Assembly (NCBI GenBank): GCA_949358305.1
Contig: OX442314.1
Location: forward strand, 31,481,118 to 31,545,117
Direction: 5' to 3'
DNA from: Strigamia acuminata
Lineage: Eukaryota; Arthropoda; Chilopoda; Geophilomorpha; Linotaeniidae
DNA length: 64,000 bases
In this document: in pieces, positions 52,431-63,598 of the stretch
Position numbering within the stretch: position 1 is the stretch's first letter
Layout of the letters: every line of letters begins with the position of its first letter
Made by a program: the position numbers and the translations under genes
Notes under the pieces: model-generated
Told to the model about the DNA's origin: nothing
Seen by the model: only the letters and a program-made list of their open reading frames with translations
Database searches by the model: none

Positions 52431-52676
52431 TCACCTTGAATCAAGTCTCAGCTTCCGTTCTGGAAACGCATGTAGTCGGCTATGGGCTCGCGACATACGT
52501 GCCAGAAGTGTTAGCGTGTTGTTGCAGCCGTGATGCTCCTTGATGATGCACAACCATTCGACCAACAAGAACGACATGCGCCGCCATCTTTCTTTCCAGT
52601 TGCAAATAAAAACCAAACAGCTCGGATTCCGTGAAGCACAGAGCCACAAAGTAAACAAATCACTTTTAAAACACAA
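52431..52676 (-). other. Diverged copy of the secreted-peptide family, distal part
   Basis: Minus-strand text TTTGTGGCTCTGTGCTTCACGG and TCGTTCTTGTTGGTCGAATGG aligns with 63.17-63.26 kb and with 785-815. A frame of 81 codons is open, but it is not the frame used by the 730 gene. Coding status uncertain. Confidence 0.4.
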
Positions 52677-52798
52677 AGTTTCTAATCAGTTTTTGTTTTA
52701 TTTAACATACGTTTCCATTGTTTATTTTAATATTGCAACCAATTTTATTTTTATGCTGGAACCCGAGGTTTGCACACTTTTGGCCCTTTCCTCATTGG

Positions 52799-53020
52799 CT
52801 ATCCGCATTTGCATGTATTGCCGTCGAGACAAGTACCTCCTCCACCTCTGCATTTGCATTTTTCTTTGCATTTATCAGCTTAACAGGCTACTGTAGCCGT
52901 CATTGCTAATCAAATCAAAACATGTCAATGGCCACTAATGAATTCATTACTTTTGTGCAGAATATAACTTACCCTGCACGACAGAATTACGAGGAAGAAG
53001 ATGATGGCTAGATATTTCAT
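52799..53020 (-). pseudogene. Secreted-peptide paralogue: signal-peptide exon and Cys-rich stretch
   Basis: 53020-52973 encodes MKYLAIIFFLVILSCR, almost the signal peptide of the 730 gene, with the same preceding 5' UTR text (CTTGTTTCAT) and a consensus donor GTAAGT at 52972. Downstream, 52876-52799 reads DKCKEKCKCRGGGGTCLDGN then TCKCG and a stop, with seven close Cys and a defensin-like end. A TAA just before it and the exon phase do not allow simple joining, so either it has decayed or the Cys frame is chance. Confidence 0.45.
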
Positions 53021-53439
53021 TTTCGAAGAATGAAACAAGTTGGAGAAAAAAGTGATTAATTTAATGGCCATGTATGGAGTGGTCTTTCTATTCAATTGAT
53101 TTCATTAATTTTAATTAATTAATTAAACATTTTAATTAAATTAAAATAATTTAATTACTGAATAACAATAAGAGAAGTGCAATTAAACTACATGTGACAC
53201 AGGCAAGGAGGCAAGGTTATTTTTAAAATGTGAACAAATTCTAATTAATAATTAATATAATTTTTCAATTTATTTCTCTTATCTTAAGCCCAATATTGAA
53301 ATTTCTAGCATCCAAACCGGGTCAATTTTTTTTCTGAAAATTTGGTTCCTATTACAGAAAATTGAATTTTTTTTTTAAATTTAATTTAGCATAAAATGTT
53401 TCGTTGTTTTTGGCTGAAATTGAGTTTTTTTGGGAGTTA
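53021..53439 (-). other. AT-rich upstream DNA
   Basis: Only the first 30 bases match the upstream side of the 730 gene. The rest is AT-rich (TTAATTAATTAA runs near 53115) with no TATA box at the expected distance and no ORF. Confidence 0.45.
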
Positions 53440-53774
53440 CTTTAGAATAGGGCCCGCTTCGGAACGGGCCAAAAATTTGGTTACATACCAAACAAACCCC
53501 CCCAAGTCCGAATATGACACTTAAAAATGTCGGAAATAAACCTAACCTTAACCTAACTTAACCTGACCTAGCCTATCCTTAACCTAACCTAACCTAACCT
53601 AACCTAACAATACCATTAAGATTAGGTTAGGTTAAAGATAGGCTAGTCCAGGTTAAGTTAGGTTAAAGTTAGGTTCATTTCCGACACTTTTGAGTGTCAT
53701 TTTCGGACTCAGAAGGGTTTGTTTAGTAAGTAACTAAATTTTGGGCCCATTCTGAAGTGGGCCCTATTCTAAAG
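53440..53774. mobile_element. TA-flanked MITE with telomere-like core (335 bp)
   Basis: Terminal inverted repeats begin CTTTAGAATAGGGCCC and extend imperfectly through nearly half the element. TA lies at 53438-53439 and 53775-53776. The core contains (AACCT)5 and scattered AACCT on one arm and the inverse on the other. No ORF, so a non-autonomous foldback element. Confidence 0.85.
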
Positions 53775-53776
53775 TA

Positions 53777-54394
53777 CACCCTTTTTTTGCCCTAAATTTT
53801 ATTATTTTTGATTAAATTTGAGTTTTTTGGGCCTAAATTTTTTTATTTTTGCTTAAGGTTGTAACTTGTTTCGAATCTGTTATTCTGTCCTATAGAAAAA
53901 CGATTCGAAATGTATACAGCAGTGTGTTTAATAAACCTGAAGTCAGGTAATACGATGATCGTAACAATGGTTGTGAAATATGTTTAAACTCGGGAGATCC
54001 AAAATGGATTTCATTTTTATGTTTTCGCCATTGCATTCGGTATTGCAACAATACTTAAATGAAATAATGTTGAGCTGCTAAACTGGAGTCGCCTGGCAAC
54101 CTCGACCCGCTCGTTTTGCTCAAAATCCGTGAAATCGTTCCACGAACAATAATAATAATAATGATGAAAATAATAACAATAATTTTTTAACTAAAATAAT
54201 ACAAAAGGATATGAGAACGATATTTTGTTTTGTTTAAAACAAAACAAATAGAACAACGGTCATCTCACAACTTTTGGCTTCGATTTCCAAATCTAGGCCT
54301 GAAAGCCTATTTCGGGTTCTTCTTGCAACAAATATTTGGCCAGTGGTGGACTTTTCGACCACCCTGTTTTACGGCTAGAACTGATCACATCAAA
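53777..54394 (+). repeat. Left arm of a large inverted duplication
   Basis: About 53970-54394 is repeated in reverse at about 61385-61770, with an (AAT)n run in both. In the right arm it is the upstream region of the RBR gene at 61229. Here it abuts a truncated RBR exon 2 at ATCAAATTT|ACGCG. No gene in 53777-53970. Confidence 0.75.
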
Positions 54395-55650
54395 TTTACG
54401 CGTTGATTGAAGCCTCGAGTGCGAATCCCAACAGAAGAAACATCGTAATCGACCGTAAGCGCCGTTGCGCATCCCGGAAGAATACCAATCGAACAAGTTC
54501 AACGATTTGATCCACGATGTGGAGGTGGTGAGCAGATTCGTTCCAACAAAAGCCGGGAGGAAATCCTCGCGTATCTGGAAGCGTATAATGACGGGAATGC
54601 AAACCGGGTGCGCATAGTCATCGGCGAGTTGCTCGATATGAGCGGGATGGCGCCGTTTCCCGTGACGAACACAGCCCCGAATGCGGGGAATAACAGGCCG
54701 GAAGCAATCGCGTCCACTTCGGCCGAAAAGTGTAACCATGTGTCGGCGACGATGAAAAAAAGTCAACTTGATTTTAGTGCTCTTTCCGGACGCTGATCCC
54801 GAATACCTGCGCACTTTTCTGGAGAGATGGAAGAACGATGTGAATTACATAAACGCGACGGTTAACGGGTGGTTGGAAAGTCGTTCGTATCCCAGGTTGG
54901 CCGAAGCTCAGAGGGCGGCGGCCAAGCGGAAATTTGTCGAAAGGTTTTCTAGTTATTTTGCCTATTTTATCTCGTTTTTGTGGTGTTTCTATGAACAAAG
55001 CGCTTTTAATGTTGTTTTTTTTCATGATATGTCGTTGTTTGTATTGATTTTTGTCATCATTTCCACTAAATTGCAGGACACGCCGAGGTGCACATCGGCC
55101 AGGGCCGAAGTGCAGTTCCGCACGTACGTCGAGGACCAGATGACTGGACGCGTTGGTGCGCACGTGTTCCAAATGCAAGCGGCGCATCGTCAAAGAACAC
55201 GGCTGCAACAAGATGACGTGCACGTGCGGCCAGATCTTCTGCTACGTGTGTCGCGAGGCCATTAAGGACTACACGCATTTTTATATTGGAAGGTGAGGCG
55301 AGGCTTGATTGAATTGCAAATTGATGAATAAATTCAGCTTCAGGTGTCTTACAATCTCGAACGACGCCGAAATGCATAGGCTGGAGGTGGAGCAGGGCGC
55401 CAAGAAGGCGAAGCAAGAGTACATCGAGTACATTCCGGAAGCTCGGGCGATCGAGCTGCACCACGACCCGGTCAAAACGCCGTTCACGGCCGCGCAGCAG
55501 TCCTTACAGCAGTACGCGCAGGGCTTCATGCCCATGGTCAACAAGCGTGGTCAAATCGTCTCCCAGCGACTCATGCAGCAGCAGCAAGGCCAAGCCCATC
55601 TGGTGGTCACCGCCAACGCCATCGCCAACGCCATCATCCGACCCGTATAA
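54395..55650 (+). pseudogene. RBR (RNF216-like) copy with the RING1-IBR region deleted
   Basis: Exon 2 begins mid-way (TTTACGCG..GCGAATCCC) with several frameshifts and ends at the usual donor (GAAAG|GTTTTC, about 54943). The next exon fuses a scrap of RING1 (AEVHIGQG) straight to the RING2 entry (EVQFRTYVED). RING2 itself is well preserved but frameshifted near its start, and the last exon is open to TAA 55648-55650. Exons for RING1 and IBR are missing. Non-functional. Confidence 0.8.
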
Positions 55651-55662
55651 CCTCCGCCGAGG

Positions 55663-56340
55663 AATCCGCCCAGGCCTCCGCCCAGCCTTTCCACAATTTT
55701 CCGTTTTGCCGCTGCTCTCTGAACTTCCGCCAACTTCGGATAATTCCGATTGTCCAACCACCCGTCAACCGTCGCGTTCATGTAATTCACATTATCCGCC
55801 CATTTCACGACGAAATTCTGCAGAGATTCTGGATCGGCGTCCGGGAAAAGCTCTAAAATCGAGTTGACTTTCTCTGTCGTCATATCAAACTTGTTTTCGG
55901 CCGAAGTCGACGCGACCGGTTTCGTTTCATTTTTCCCGGCGCTCCGACTGTCATTCGCCACAGGAAACAGTGCCGCGTGCCGGCCCGTTCATTCCAAGCA
56001 ACTCGTCGATCACAAACTCGGTTCGGATTCTCGTGAAAAGCCTCCAGATACGCCAAGATGGCCTCCCGGCTCTTGTTGCGAACGAACTTGCTCACCACCT
56101 CCACATCGTTGAGAAATTCGTCGAATTAGTCCGGTTTCTTTCCCCCCGGGAAGCGCAACGTTGGGATCCACCACGAAATTCGAATGCGGTTCCTTGAGGA
56201 ATTTTAAAAATTTGACTTTTTGATCGTTTTTTAAACCACATTGATTTCTTAATTTAATTCCGACAAACGATAGTTTTTCATTATTAAATTGGTTTTCATT
56301 TGGTTTAAGCGCCAGTTTTTTATCGATATTCATGTCTGCT
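55663..56340 (-). pseudogene. RBR exon 2 fragment in reverse orientation
   Basis: Minus-strand frames contain KVNSILELFPDADPESLQNF and, in another frame, the VVSKFVRNKSREAILAYLEA block of RBR exon 2. It ends exactly where the plus-strand copy's Pro-rich tail begins, a tail-to-tail fusion. Frameshifts are present and other exons absent. Confidence 0.75.
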
Positions 56341-56849
56341 CAACTCTGCACAGTTTACTTTCTTTGAATTAAATTTTAAAAAAGTTCTTTCTCACCTCAA
56401 TAAAATGAATATTTTTCACATTAAAGTCTACTTTTTCATGCAAAAATGCAGATTTTTCTTGAAGTTTTTCCAAACTTGTTAAAAATTTGTCAATTTATCA
56501 GTTTCTCGCATTTTTTCTTTTTCTCGACTTTCTCATTATTTTTCAAAAGGTTTTTCTCAAAATTGTTTAAGAGGTTTGAAGTTATGTTAGGCCGAAGGAG
56601 TGTGAACGACTAGAGACTTTTAGGAATTGATTTTTTATTGGAAACACTACCGGTATGGGGTTGATACTATACGTTTTATGGGTTGATTCAACCAAACGGG
56701 TCGGAGTAACAATACTGTCAATAATGATCGATATTTTTCTCAAAAATTGTTCAAAAGATTTTCTCAAAATTTGTTCAAAAGATTTTCTCAAAAATTGCTC
56801 AAAAGGTTTTTCTCAAAATATCCCAAAAGAAAATCATATCACAACAACT
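56341..56849 (+). repeat. AT-rich spacer with short TTTTCTCAAAA tandem
   Basis: Units like TTTTCTCAAAAATTGTTCAAAAGA (about 24 bp) repeat four to five times at 56732-56825, with scattered relatives from 56500. No gene. Confidence 0.65.
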
Positions 56850-57490
56850 TCTTGCACAAAATGATGAGGTCCAGGACATTGTTGCACAGTTTGCTGATGT
56901 TGGTTGCTCATTCTAGTCTCAAGTAATTGCCGACGACGAGTTTTCAATTCGCTGGACCACGTGTCAACCATATGGTATCGATTATCGAGTCTAAAACGCG
57001 CGATGGAGTTTCACTCGTGATGTCCGTTCCACAAACCGGACATTCAAACTTTTTCCTTTTCCATTCGTTGACGCAGTGCGAGCAGAACGAATGCGAACAA
57101 TTCAACACGACAGCCAGAAGACTCCGAACCTTCTCCTTTTCAGTCGCCTTAAAATTAATCAAAATTAATTTTATTAATTAGTAAAAAAATATGATTTTTT
57201 TTTGCCATTCTTTTTTCGAATTCTTCTTCCTTCTTCTTTATCCTTCATTTCAACGTTTCCTCAGCTTTTTTCTTCTGTTGGCTTAGTTCACTCTGCACGC
57301 GCTTCAACTTCTTTTCCAATCTCTCATATTCTTCCCTTCCTTCCTTCTTCTTGATAAGATGTGAAGTGCTAATCTCGTAAATAATCATAAAGTCAAATTT
57401 CAAATCGAGTTCACCGTCATTTATTCTGAATTTTAAATAAAAGTGAGAAGTGAAATAGAATTTCTGTTTAAGTACACGACGACTATTCAA
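56850..57490 (-). pseudogene. FHA-RING paralogue with a large internal deletion
   Basis: On the minus strand the coiled-coil part (ERLEKKLKRVQSELSQQKKK) is followed by a stop and the same GC-starting intron as the intact gene. Exon 4 is then cut after EKEKVRSLL and joined to the middle of the RING exon (AVVLNCSHSFCSHC, CPVCGTDIT). The first half of the RING and most of the coil are missing, and no FHA domain is seen. Confidence 0.78.
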
Positions 57491-57652
57491 TCAATTCATC
57501 GATTTCAAAGAACAAACAATGAAAAAAATTAATTTTTGTTTGTGTTCACAACGTCCTTGGATGCCAAAGAGAAAAATGAATTACGACGACGACGACTATT
57601 TGCCTCGCTTATTCCGGGTCTTCTTGTTGCCTGTCAAATTGAATTGTTGTCG

Positions 57653-60600
57653 TTAATTGAACGCACGAACGAAACGACGAGTACCTGCGTTGTCCGCCAC
57701 TTGTGTCGCTTGCGCAACCGGCCTAGGGGGGGCCCTCGGTGGGGGTCTAGGCAGAGCCCACGTTGGGAATCTGGGCAGGGCCAACGGTGGGGGCCTGGGC
57801 AGGGCCCACGTTGGTAATCTGGGCATGTCCAACAGTAGGGGTCTGGGCAGGGCCCACGTTGGCAATCTGGGCAGGTCCAACGGTGGGGGTCTGGGCAGGT
57901 CCAACGGTAGGGGTCTGGGCAGGGCCCACGTTGGCAATCTGGGCAAGGCCCTAGGCGGGAGCCTAGGCGGGAGCCTGGGCGGGAGCCTGGGCGGGGGCCT
58001 GGGCGGGAGCCTGGGCGGGAGCCGATGCAGGAGCCTGGGCGGGAGCCGATGCGGGAGCCTGGGCGGGAGCCTGGGAGGTTTCCTCGGCGCAGGTTGTGCT
58101 GGTCGGATGATGGCGTTGGCATTGACGTTGGCGGCGACCTCCAGTTGGGCTTGGGCTTGCTGCTGCTGCATGAGTCGCTGGAAGGCGATTTGACCACGCT
58201 CGTTGACCATGGGCATGAAGCCCTGCGCGTACTGCTGCTGGGACTGCTGTACGGCCGCGAACGGCGTTTTGGTCGGGTCGTGGCGCAGTTCGACCGCCTG
58301 CGCTTCCGGATGCGCCTTCTTGGCGGATTTGTGCTCGTCGCAGTCCAGCGGGAGGTGGTTCGGTTCCTTGCACAATCTTCATTTACTAAATTAGCATTTT
58401 ATTTAATCCTTTTTTTCGACTTTCGTCACCTGCACGTCACTTTGAGACATTCCGGGTTGAGGCAGCGAAAGATCTTGAGATTCGCATCTGGAATGATGGC
58501 GCAGAAAGTGCAATGGGGACACGACTCGAGGTCCGCGATGTCGGCGCGCCGGATCTCCTCCTCCTGCATCTTGCGCGCGACGTTTGAAAACACATTGGGC
58601 GGTAAAACATCCTGCAGCACGATGGGCGGGAACTCGCGTTTGCAGTACGGGTCGAGGCAAGGGAAGTGGTAAATGCCTTGGCCGATGTGCACCTCGGCGT
58701 GGCGCCGGATGCACGATCTGCAGAACAAGTGCCCGTCCGTGCACTGCAGCATGTCCTCCATGAGCACTTCGTCCTCGAAGCAGCAACTGCACTCCATCAG
58801 TTCGTCGTTTGCCTTCGCCACTTCGATTTTATTCAGACGTTCCGCCTCCTTGTCCTTCTTGTATTCTAGAAAAGAAATGACATTGTATTTAGACGACACG
58901 ATATTTGATTTTTAAACTGTACGAATGATCCTGTCTTCCATCTCGATGAACAACTTCTCTTTGTAGAAGAGTTCGTCGATTTGTTGCGGCATCACTTTCA
59001 GGGGGCTCATCGCCTTCTTTTTCCTCACGGCCTCCCTCCTTTTCTTGATTAACGGTTCTGTAATTAATCGAATTAATCAAGTAAGTTGATTATTTTGTGA
59101 CTGTTTGGCCACCCAAGGACACCCAGCTTCACTGACACACACTGCCCAATGGCCCAAAAGTCAGCTCTACCCTTGTGCAGTGTCCGGTATCTTGATGTTA
59201 AATTCATACCGTATTACCTCACATTAAGCGGTTTTTGAAACTTCATACAAAAAGTTTATACCGGCATGCTGGTATAAAGCGAAACATGCCGGAAAAGTGA
59301 AAAATTGGTGTTTTTTGTTTTTTTACTTTAAAGAGCTCGGATGAATAATTCTGTTGGTTTTTGGGTTGAAAATTTTAGTTTTCTTAATTTTTTGCAGATT
59401 GTTACTAAAATCTGGGTAAATTTATAGAAATTTAAGCCAATTTCTTACATTCTCATTTAGAAAAATTCTTACTCATTTACACCGACATGCTGTTAAAACT
59501 GGGGTTTATCGGTATGCCGGTAAAACACAAACTGCACCGGCATGCCGCTTAATATGAGCTAATACGATACTGCGCATCCCATCCTGCGCAGACGATTTTC
59601 TAATTCCAGTTGTTATTTAGCAGTATTAAGCCTAATATTAGACTTAATAATGCTAAAATAAAGTAAATAAACAACAATAAATTCCTCTTTAAAAGTAATT
59701 TACACCGTATGACCATTGTTGTTTATTTGACCGGACAGTCACAATTTGTTAATTTCGTTTGATGAATTCACCGTCAGTGGGGGAAACGTTCCAGAGAGCA
59801 TTCATCTCTTTCATGATGGGCGTGAGGTGGAAACGGTGTTTCTCCATCACTAGCGTCAAATCGTTTTTGTACGCGTATCGGAACTGGTTATTGAGGTAGC
59901 ATTGAACGTGCAACCGGTACGACGCACTCACGACTCGGTCGTTGTTTTTGAAGTAGTTCTCCGGGTCTGGGAACATCTCCAGAAATTCCTCAACGCTGAA
60001 CTTGCTGCAAAAAAAATTCATTGGAAAATGATGACAAAAACCAATACAAACACCGACTAATCATGAAAAATAAACATTTTGAAACGGTTTGTTCGTGGAA
60101 ACACTATAAAAAGGAAACAGAATAGACAAAATAAGTAGAAAACCTTTCGACAAACTTCCGCTTGACCGCCGCCTTTTGAGCTTCGGCCAACTTGGGATAC
60201 GAACGACTTTCCAACCACCCGTTAACCGTCGCGTTGATGTAATTCACATCGTTCTTCCATCTCTCCAGAAAAGTGCGCAGGTATTCGGGATCAGCGTCCG
60301 GAAAGAGCTCTAAAATCAAGTTGACTTTTTCCATCGTCGCCGACACATGGTTACTCTTTTCGGTCGAAGTGGACGCGATTGCTTCCGGCCCGTTATTCCC
60401 GGCATTCGGGGCTGTGTTCGTCGCGGGAAACGGCGCCATCCCGCGCATACCGAGCAACTCGTCGATGACTAAGCGCACCCGGTTTGCATTCCCGTGATGC
60501 GCCTCCAGATAGGCGAGGATTTCCTCCCGGCTCTTGTTCGGAACGAATCTGCTCACGACCTCAACATCGTTGATCAATTCGTTCAACGTGTTCGGTTGAT

Positions 60601-61229
60601 TTTCTTCCGGGATGGGCAACGGCGCTTGTTCGGGTTGCTTTAACCATTCGGCCATCAAACGATGGATTACGATGTTTCTTCTGTCGGGATTCGCACTCAA
60701 GGTTTCAACCATCGCGTAAACTTTGTTCCGATCCACCAAGAGATCCGGGTGGACCACTCGAAGCCCGTTAATGATATAATTCACTTCCTATACACAAAGT
60801 AAATCCATTTTAATTATTTTGTTTGATAGTTTGGATTAATTTAGGACGAAATACTTCTGTGATGTCGTTTACTTCAACTGTTTGCTGTGGCGCGGGAGTA
60901 ACGGCGATCATACCAGGAAGGTATGGACGATTCGCAATGTTGTCGTCGTCGTCGTCATCATCGTCGCCGTTTTCTTCAACTGCGTCGTGTGGCGCGGGCG
61001 GAACTGCGATCATCCCGGGAATGTATGGAATGTCGTCGTCTTCGTCTTCGTCTTCGTTTTCGTCTTCGTCGTGTGGCGCGGGCGGAACTGCGATCATCCC
61101 GGGAATGTATGGAATGTCGTCGTCTTCGTCTTCGTCGTTACTGCCATCGTCGTCAATGTCATCTTCGTCTTCATCTTCATTGTCATCGTCGCTGCTGTGG
61201 CGAGATTTAAAAAATTTAACTTTTTTCAT
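57653..61229 (-). CDS. RNF216-like RBR paralogue lacking RING2 (about 848 aa, six exons)
   Basis: Exons: 61229..60855, 60787..60144, 60004..59772, 59057..58923, 58865..58430, 58376..57653, all with GT-AG borders and consistent phases. An acidic N-terminus has three IPGMIAV.PAP repeats. The DPEYLRTFLERW block, RING1 (ECSCCFEDE..HLFCRSC) and IBR (CPHCTFC..CLNPEC) follow. After LPLDCDEHKS the text jumps to AKKAHPEAQ, so RING2 with the catalytic Cys is absent, in frame. The C-terminus is a Pro/Leu/Arg-rich repeat. It could bind E2 or substrate without RBR catalysis, perhaps competing with the complete paralogue; that is inference. Confidence 0.8.
57720..58080 (-). repeat. GC-rich coding minisatellite in the RBR paralogue tail
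   Basis: Imperfect units of about 12-36 bp (GGGCAGGGCCCACGTTGGCA; GGGCGGGAGCCT) encode LPRLPTWALPRPPPL-type repeats on the minus strand. The frame stays open throughout. Confidence 0.75.
59095..59752. mobile_element. Palindromic insertion in an RBR intron
   Basis: The intron 59058-59771 is 714 bp, whereas the same intron in the sister gene is about 62-76 bp. The extra DNA starts TTGTGACTGT and ends ACAGTCACAA, and inside it ACCTCACATTAAGCGG..GCATGC is mirrored by GCATGCCGCTTAATATGAGC. No ORF. Probably one or two nested MITE-like elements; borders approximate. Confidence 0.6.
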
Positions 61230-61790
61230 CGTTTTTCATTCTTACATTAAGAAATCAGATGGCTTTTTTGCTGATATCCATAACTGTTCCACTCTGTGAA
61301 TAGACACGGAAAGTTAGAACGGTTTTTGCACGAATTACTCGAATGTTCACCTGGAAATTTGATGAGATCAATTTCGAGCCGTCAATTAAAACAGGGTGGA
61401 ATAAAAGTCCACCACTGGCCAAACATTTGTGGCAAGAAAAACCCGAAATAGGCTTTCAGGCCTAGATTTGGAAATCGAAGCCAAACGTTGTGAGATGACC
61501 GTTGTTCTATTTGTTTTGTTTTAAACAAAACAAAATATCGTTCTCATTTTAGTTACAAAATCATTGTTATTATTTTCATTATTATTATTTTTATTGTTAT
61601 TATTCGTGGAACGATTTCACGGATTTTGAGCAAAATGAGCGGGTCGAGGTTGCCAGGCGACTCCAGCTTAGCAGCTCAACATTATTTTATGTAAGTATTG
61701 TTGCAATACCGAATTCAATGGCGAAAACATAAAAATGAAATCCATTTTGGATATCGGAGTTTAAACATATTTCACAACCACAAAACATAT
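61230..61790 (-). promoter_or_regulatory. Upstream region of the RBR paralogue and right arm of the inverted duplication
   Basis: 61385-61770 is the reverse complement of 53.97-54.39 kb. No clear TATA box. Contains AT-rich triplet repeats near 61565-61605. Confidence 0.55.
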
Positions 61791-61866
61791 TTTGTATTTA
61801 AACTTTTCAATCGCGTTTATTAAACCACAAAACAATCGATACACTAGAAATTCATTCTTGAATAAT

Positions 61867-62614
<748 letters not shown>

Positions 62615-63010
62615 CAAAATCGTTACTTTTTTGTTACAGTATAACCATCGAATACATTCACCGGACTTGCAACACACAAACAAATCAACGTCGAACGGGT
62701 GGCGCGCCGCTCTTTGCACGTGATATGCGTTTAGACGGGGCAAACATTGGAAATCGCGACGTCTGTTGATATGAAACGTAAAAAGAGCGACGCTGGATGC
62801 ATTCGTCGTCTTCGTTTCTCTCCACTTGACGTGGCCACTTTCGGCTTCCGTCGCTTCGTGTTTTACACCGACATTTGACGGATTTTGCGGCCTCCACGTC
62901 ATTCCTTTGCTCTGGATCCATCCGCCGTTCGGATTACTCGTTTCGCCGGTCTGGTGCACCAACTCCAGCACAAATCGACCGTCTGTCGGGCGAATAAATG
63001 CGAAAAATGC
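62615..63010 (-). other. Unknown open frame joined to the Sec23 remnant
   Basis: The frame reads FAFIRPTDGRFVLELVHQTG, GGWIQSKGMTWRPQNPSNVG and SSVALFTFHINRR and continues without a stop into the Sec23-like LRPLRSTG. This part does not resemble Sec23 and I do not recognise it. It may be an exon of a different gene brought next to Sec23. Confidence 0.4.
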
Positions 63011-63136
63011 TTAAAAAATGATTAAAGTGATCAAAAATCGTCGATTTAGATTAACCCTTAAAATACCCCACTAAATTATTCCCGTCACAATATTAAAATA
63101 CACAATGTAAACATATGTTAAATACCTAAAGAAAAA

Positions 63137-63469
63137 TTGATTAGAAAATTGATGTTTTCAAATGGATTTGTTTACTTTGTGGCTCTGTGTTTCACGGAGT
63201 TCGTACCGTTTGGTTTTTATTTCCAGAGGCGCATATCGTTTTTGTTGGTCGAATTGTTAGCGACCCATCGATCTCCGTCTAGCGGTAGCGGTCCATCTGC
63301 CGACGAAATTCAACTTTGTATCAACAAACAAACACAAATCAAACACAACGGCGCGAGTTCAGCGCGTGAAATATCAAATTCATCTCATCGAGCCATGCAA
63401 GTTTCGCCTTTCATTTTCGAATGTCGGACGAAAAGGGTTAAAAACCTTTCGGCTTCTTTTAAAAAATAA
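63137..63469 (+). other. Third copy of the secreted-peptide family
   Basis: From AGGCGCATATCGTTTTTGTT (63224) on, it aligns with 781-1010, including the CAG|GTATTTCTGAGTAAT donor (63533-63550). The 5' part differs: instead of the MKYLAII signal it has a hydrophobic MFSNGFVYFVALCFTEF start and a possible acceptor TTTCCAG at 63223. One frame of 110 codons is open. It precedes an RBR fragment, like the 730 copy. Confidence 0.45.
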
Positions 63470-63598
63470 CACGAAATTAAATCAATAAAACCGGCGGTTT
63501 TATTGATTTAATTTGATAGCAGCAAATCGATTCAGGTATTTCTGAGTAATTAATTAATTAATTAAATTTAATAACTGGCCATTAAAGTAAATCGATTT

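Noticed and set aside
53575-53606. A chromosome end or telomere
   Set aside because: Only five units, embedded in a MITE with TA flanks and mirrored on the other arm, with genes on both sides.
60823-61299. Ser-rich and Val/Phe-rich frames opposite the acidic RBR exon
   Set aside because: They arise from the complement of GAC/GAA codons. The minus-strand acidic exon matches the sister gene.
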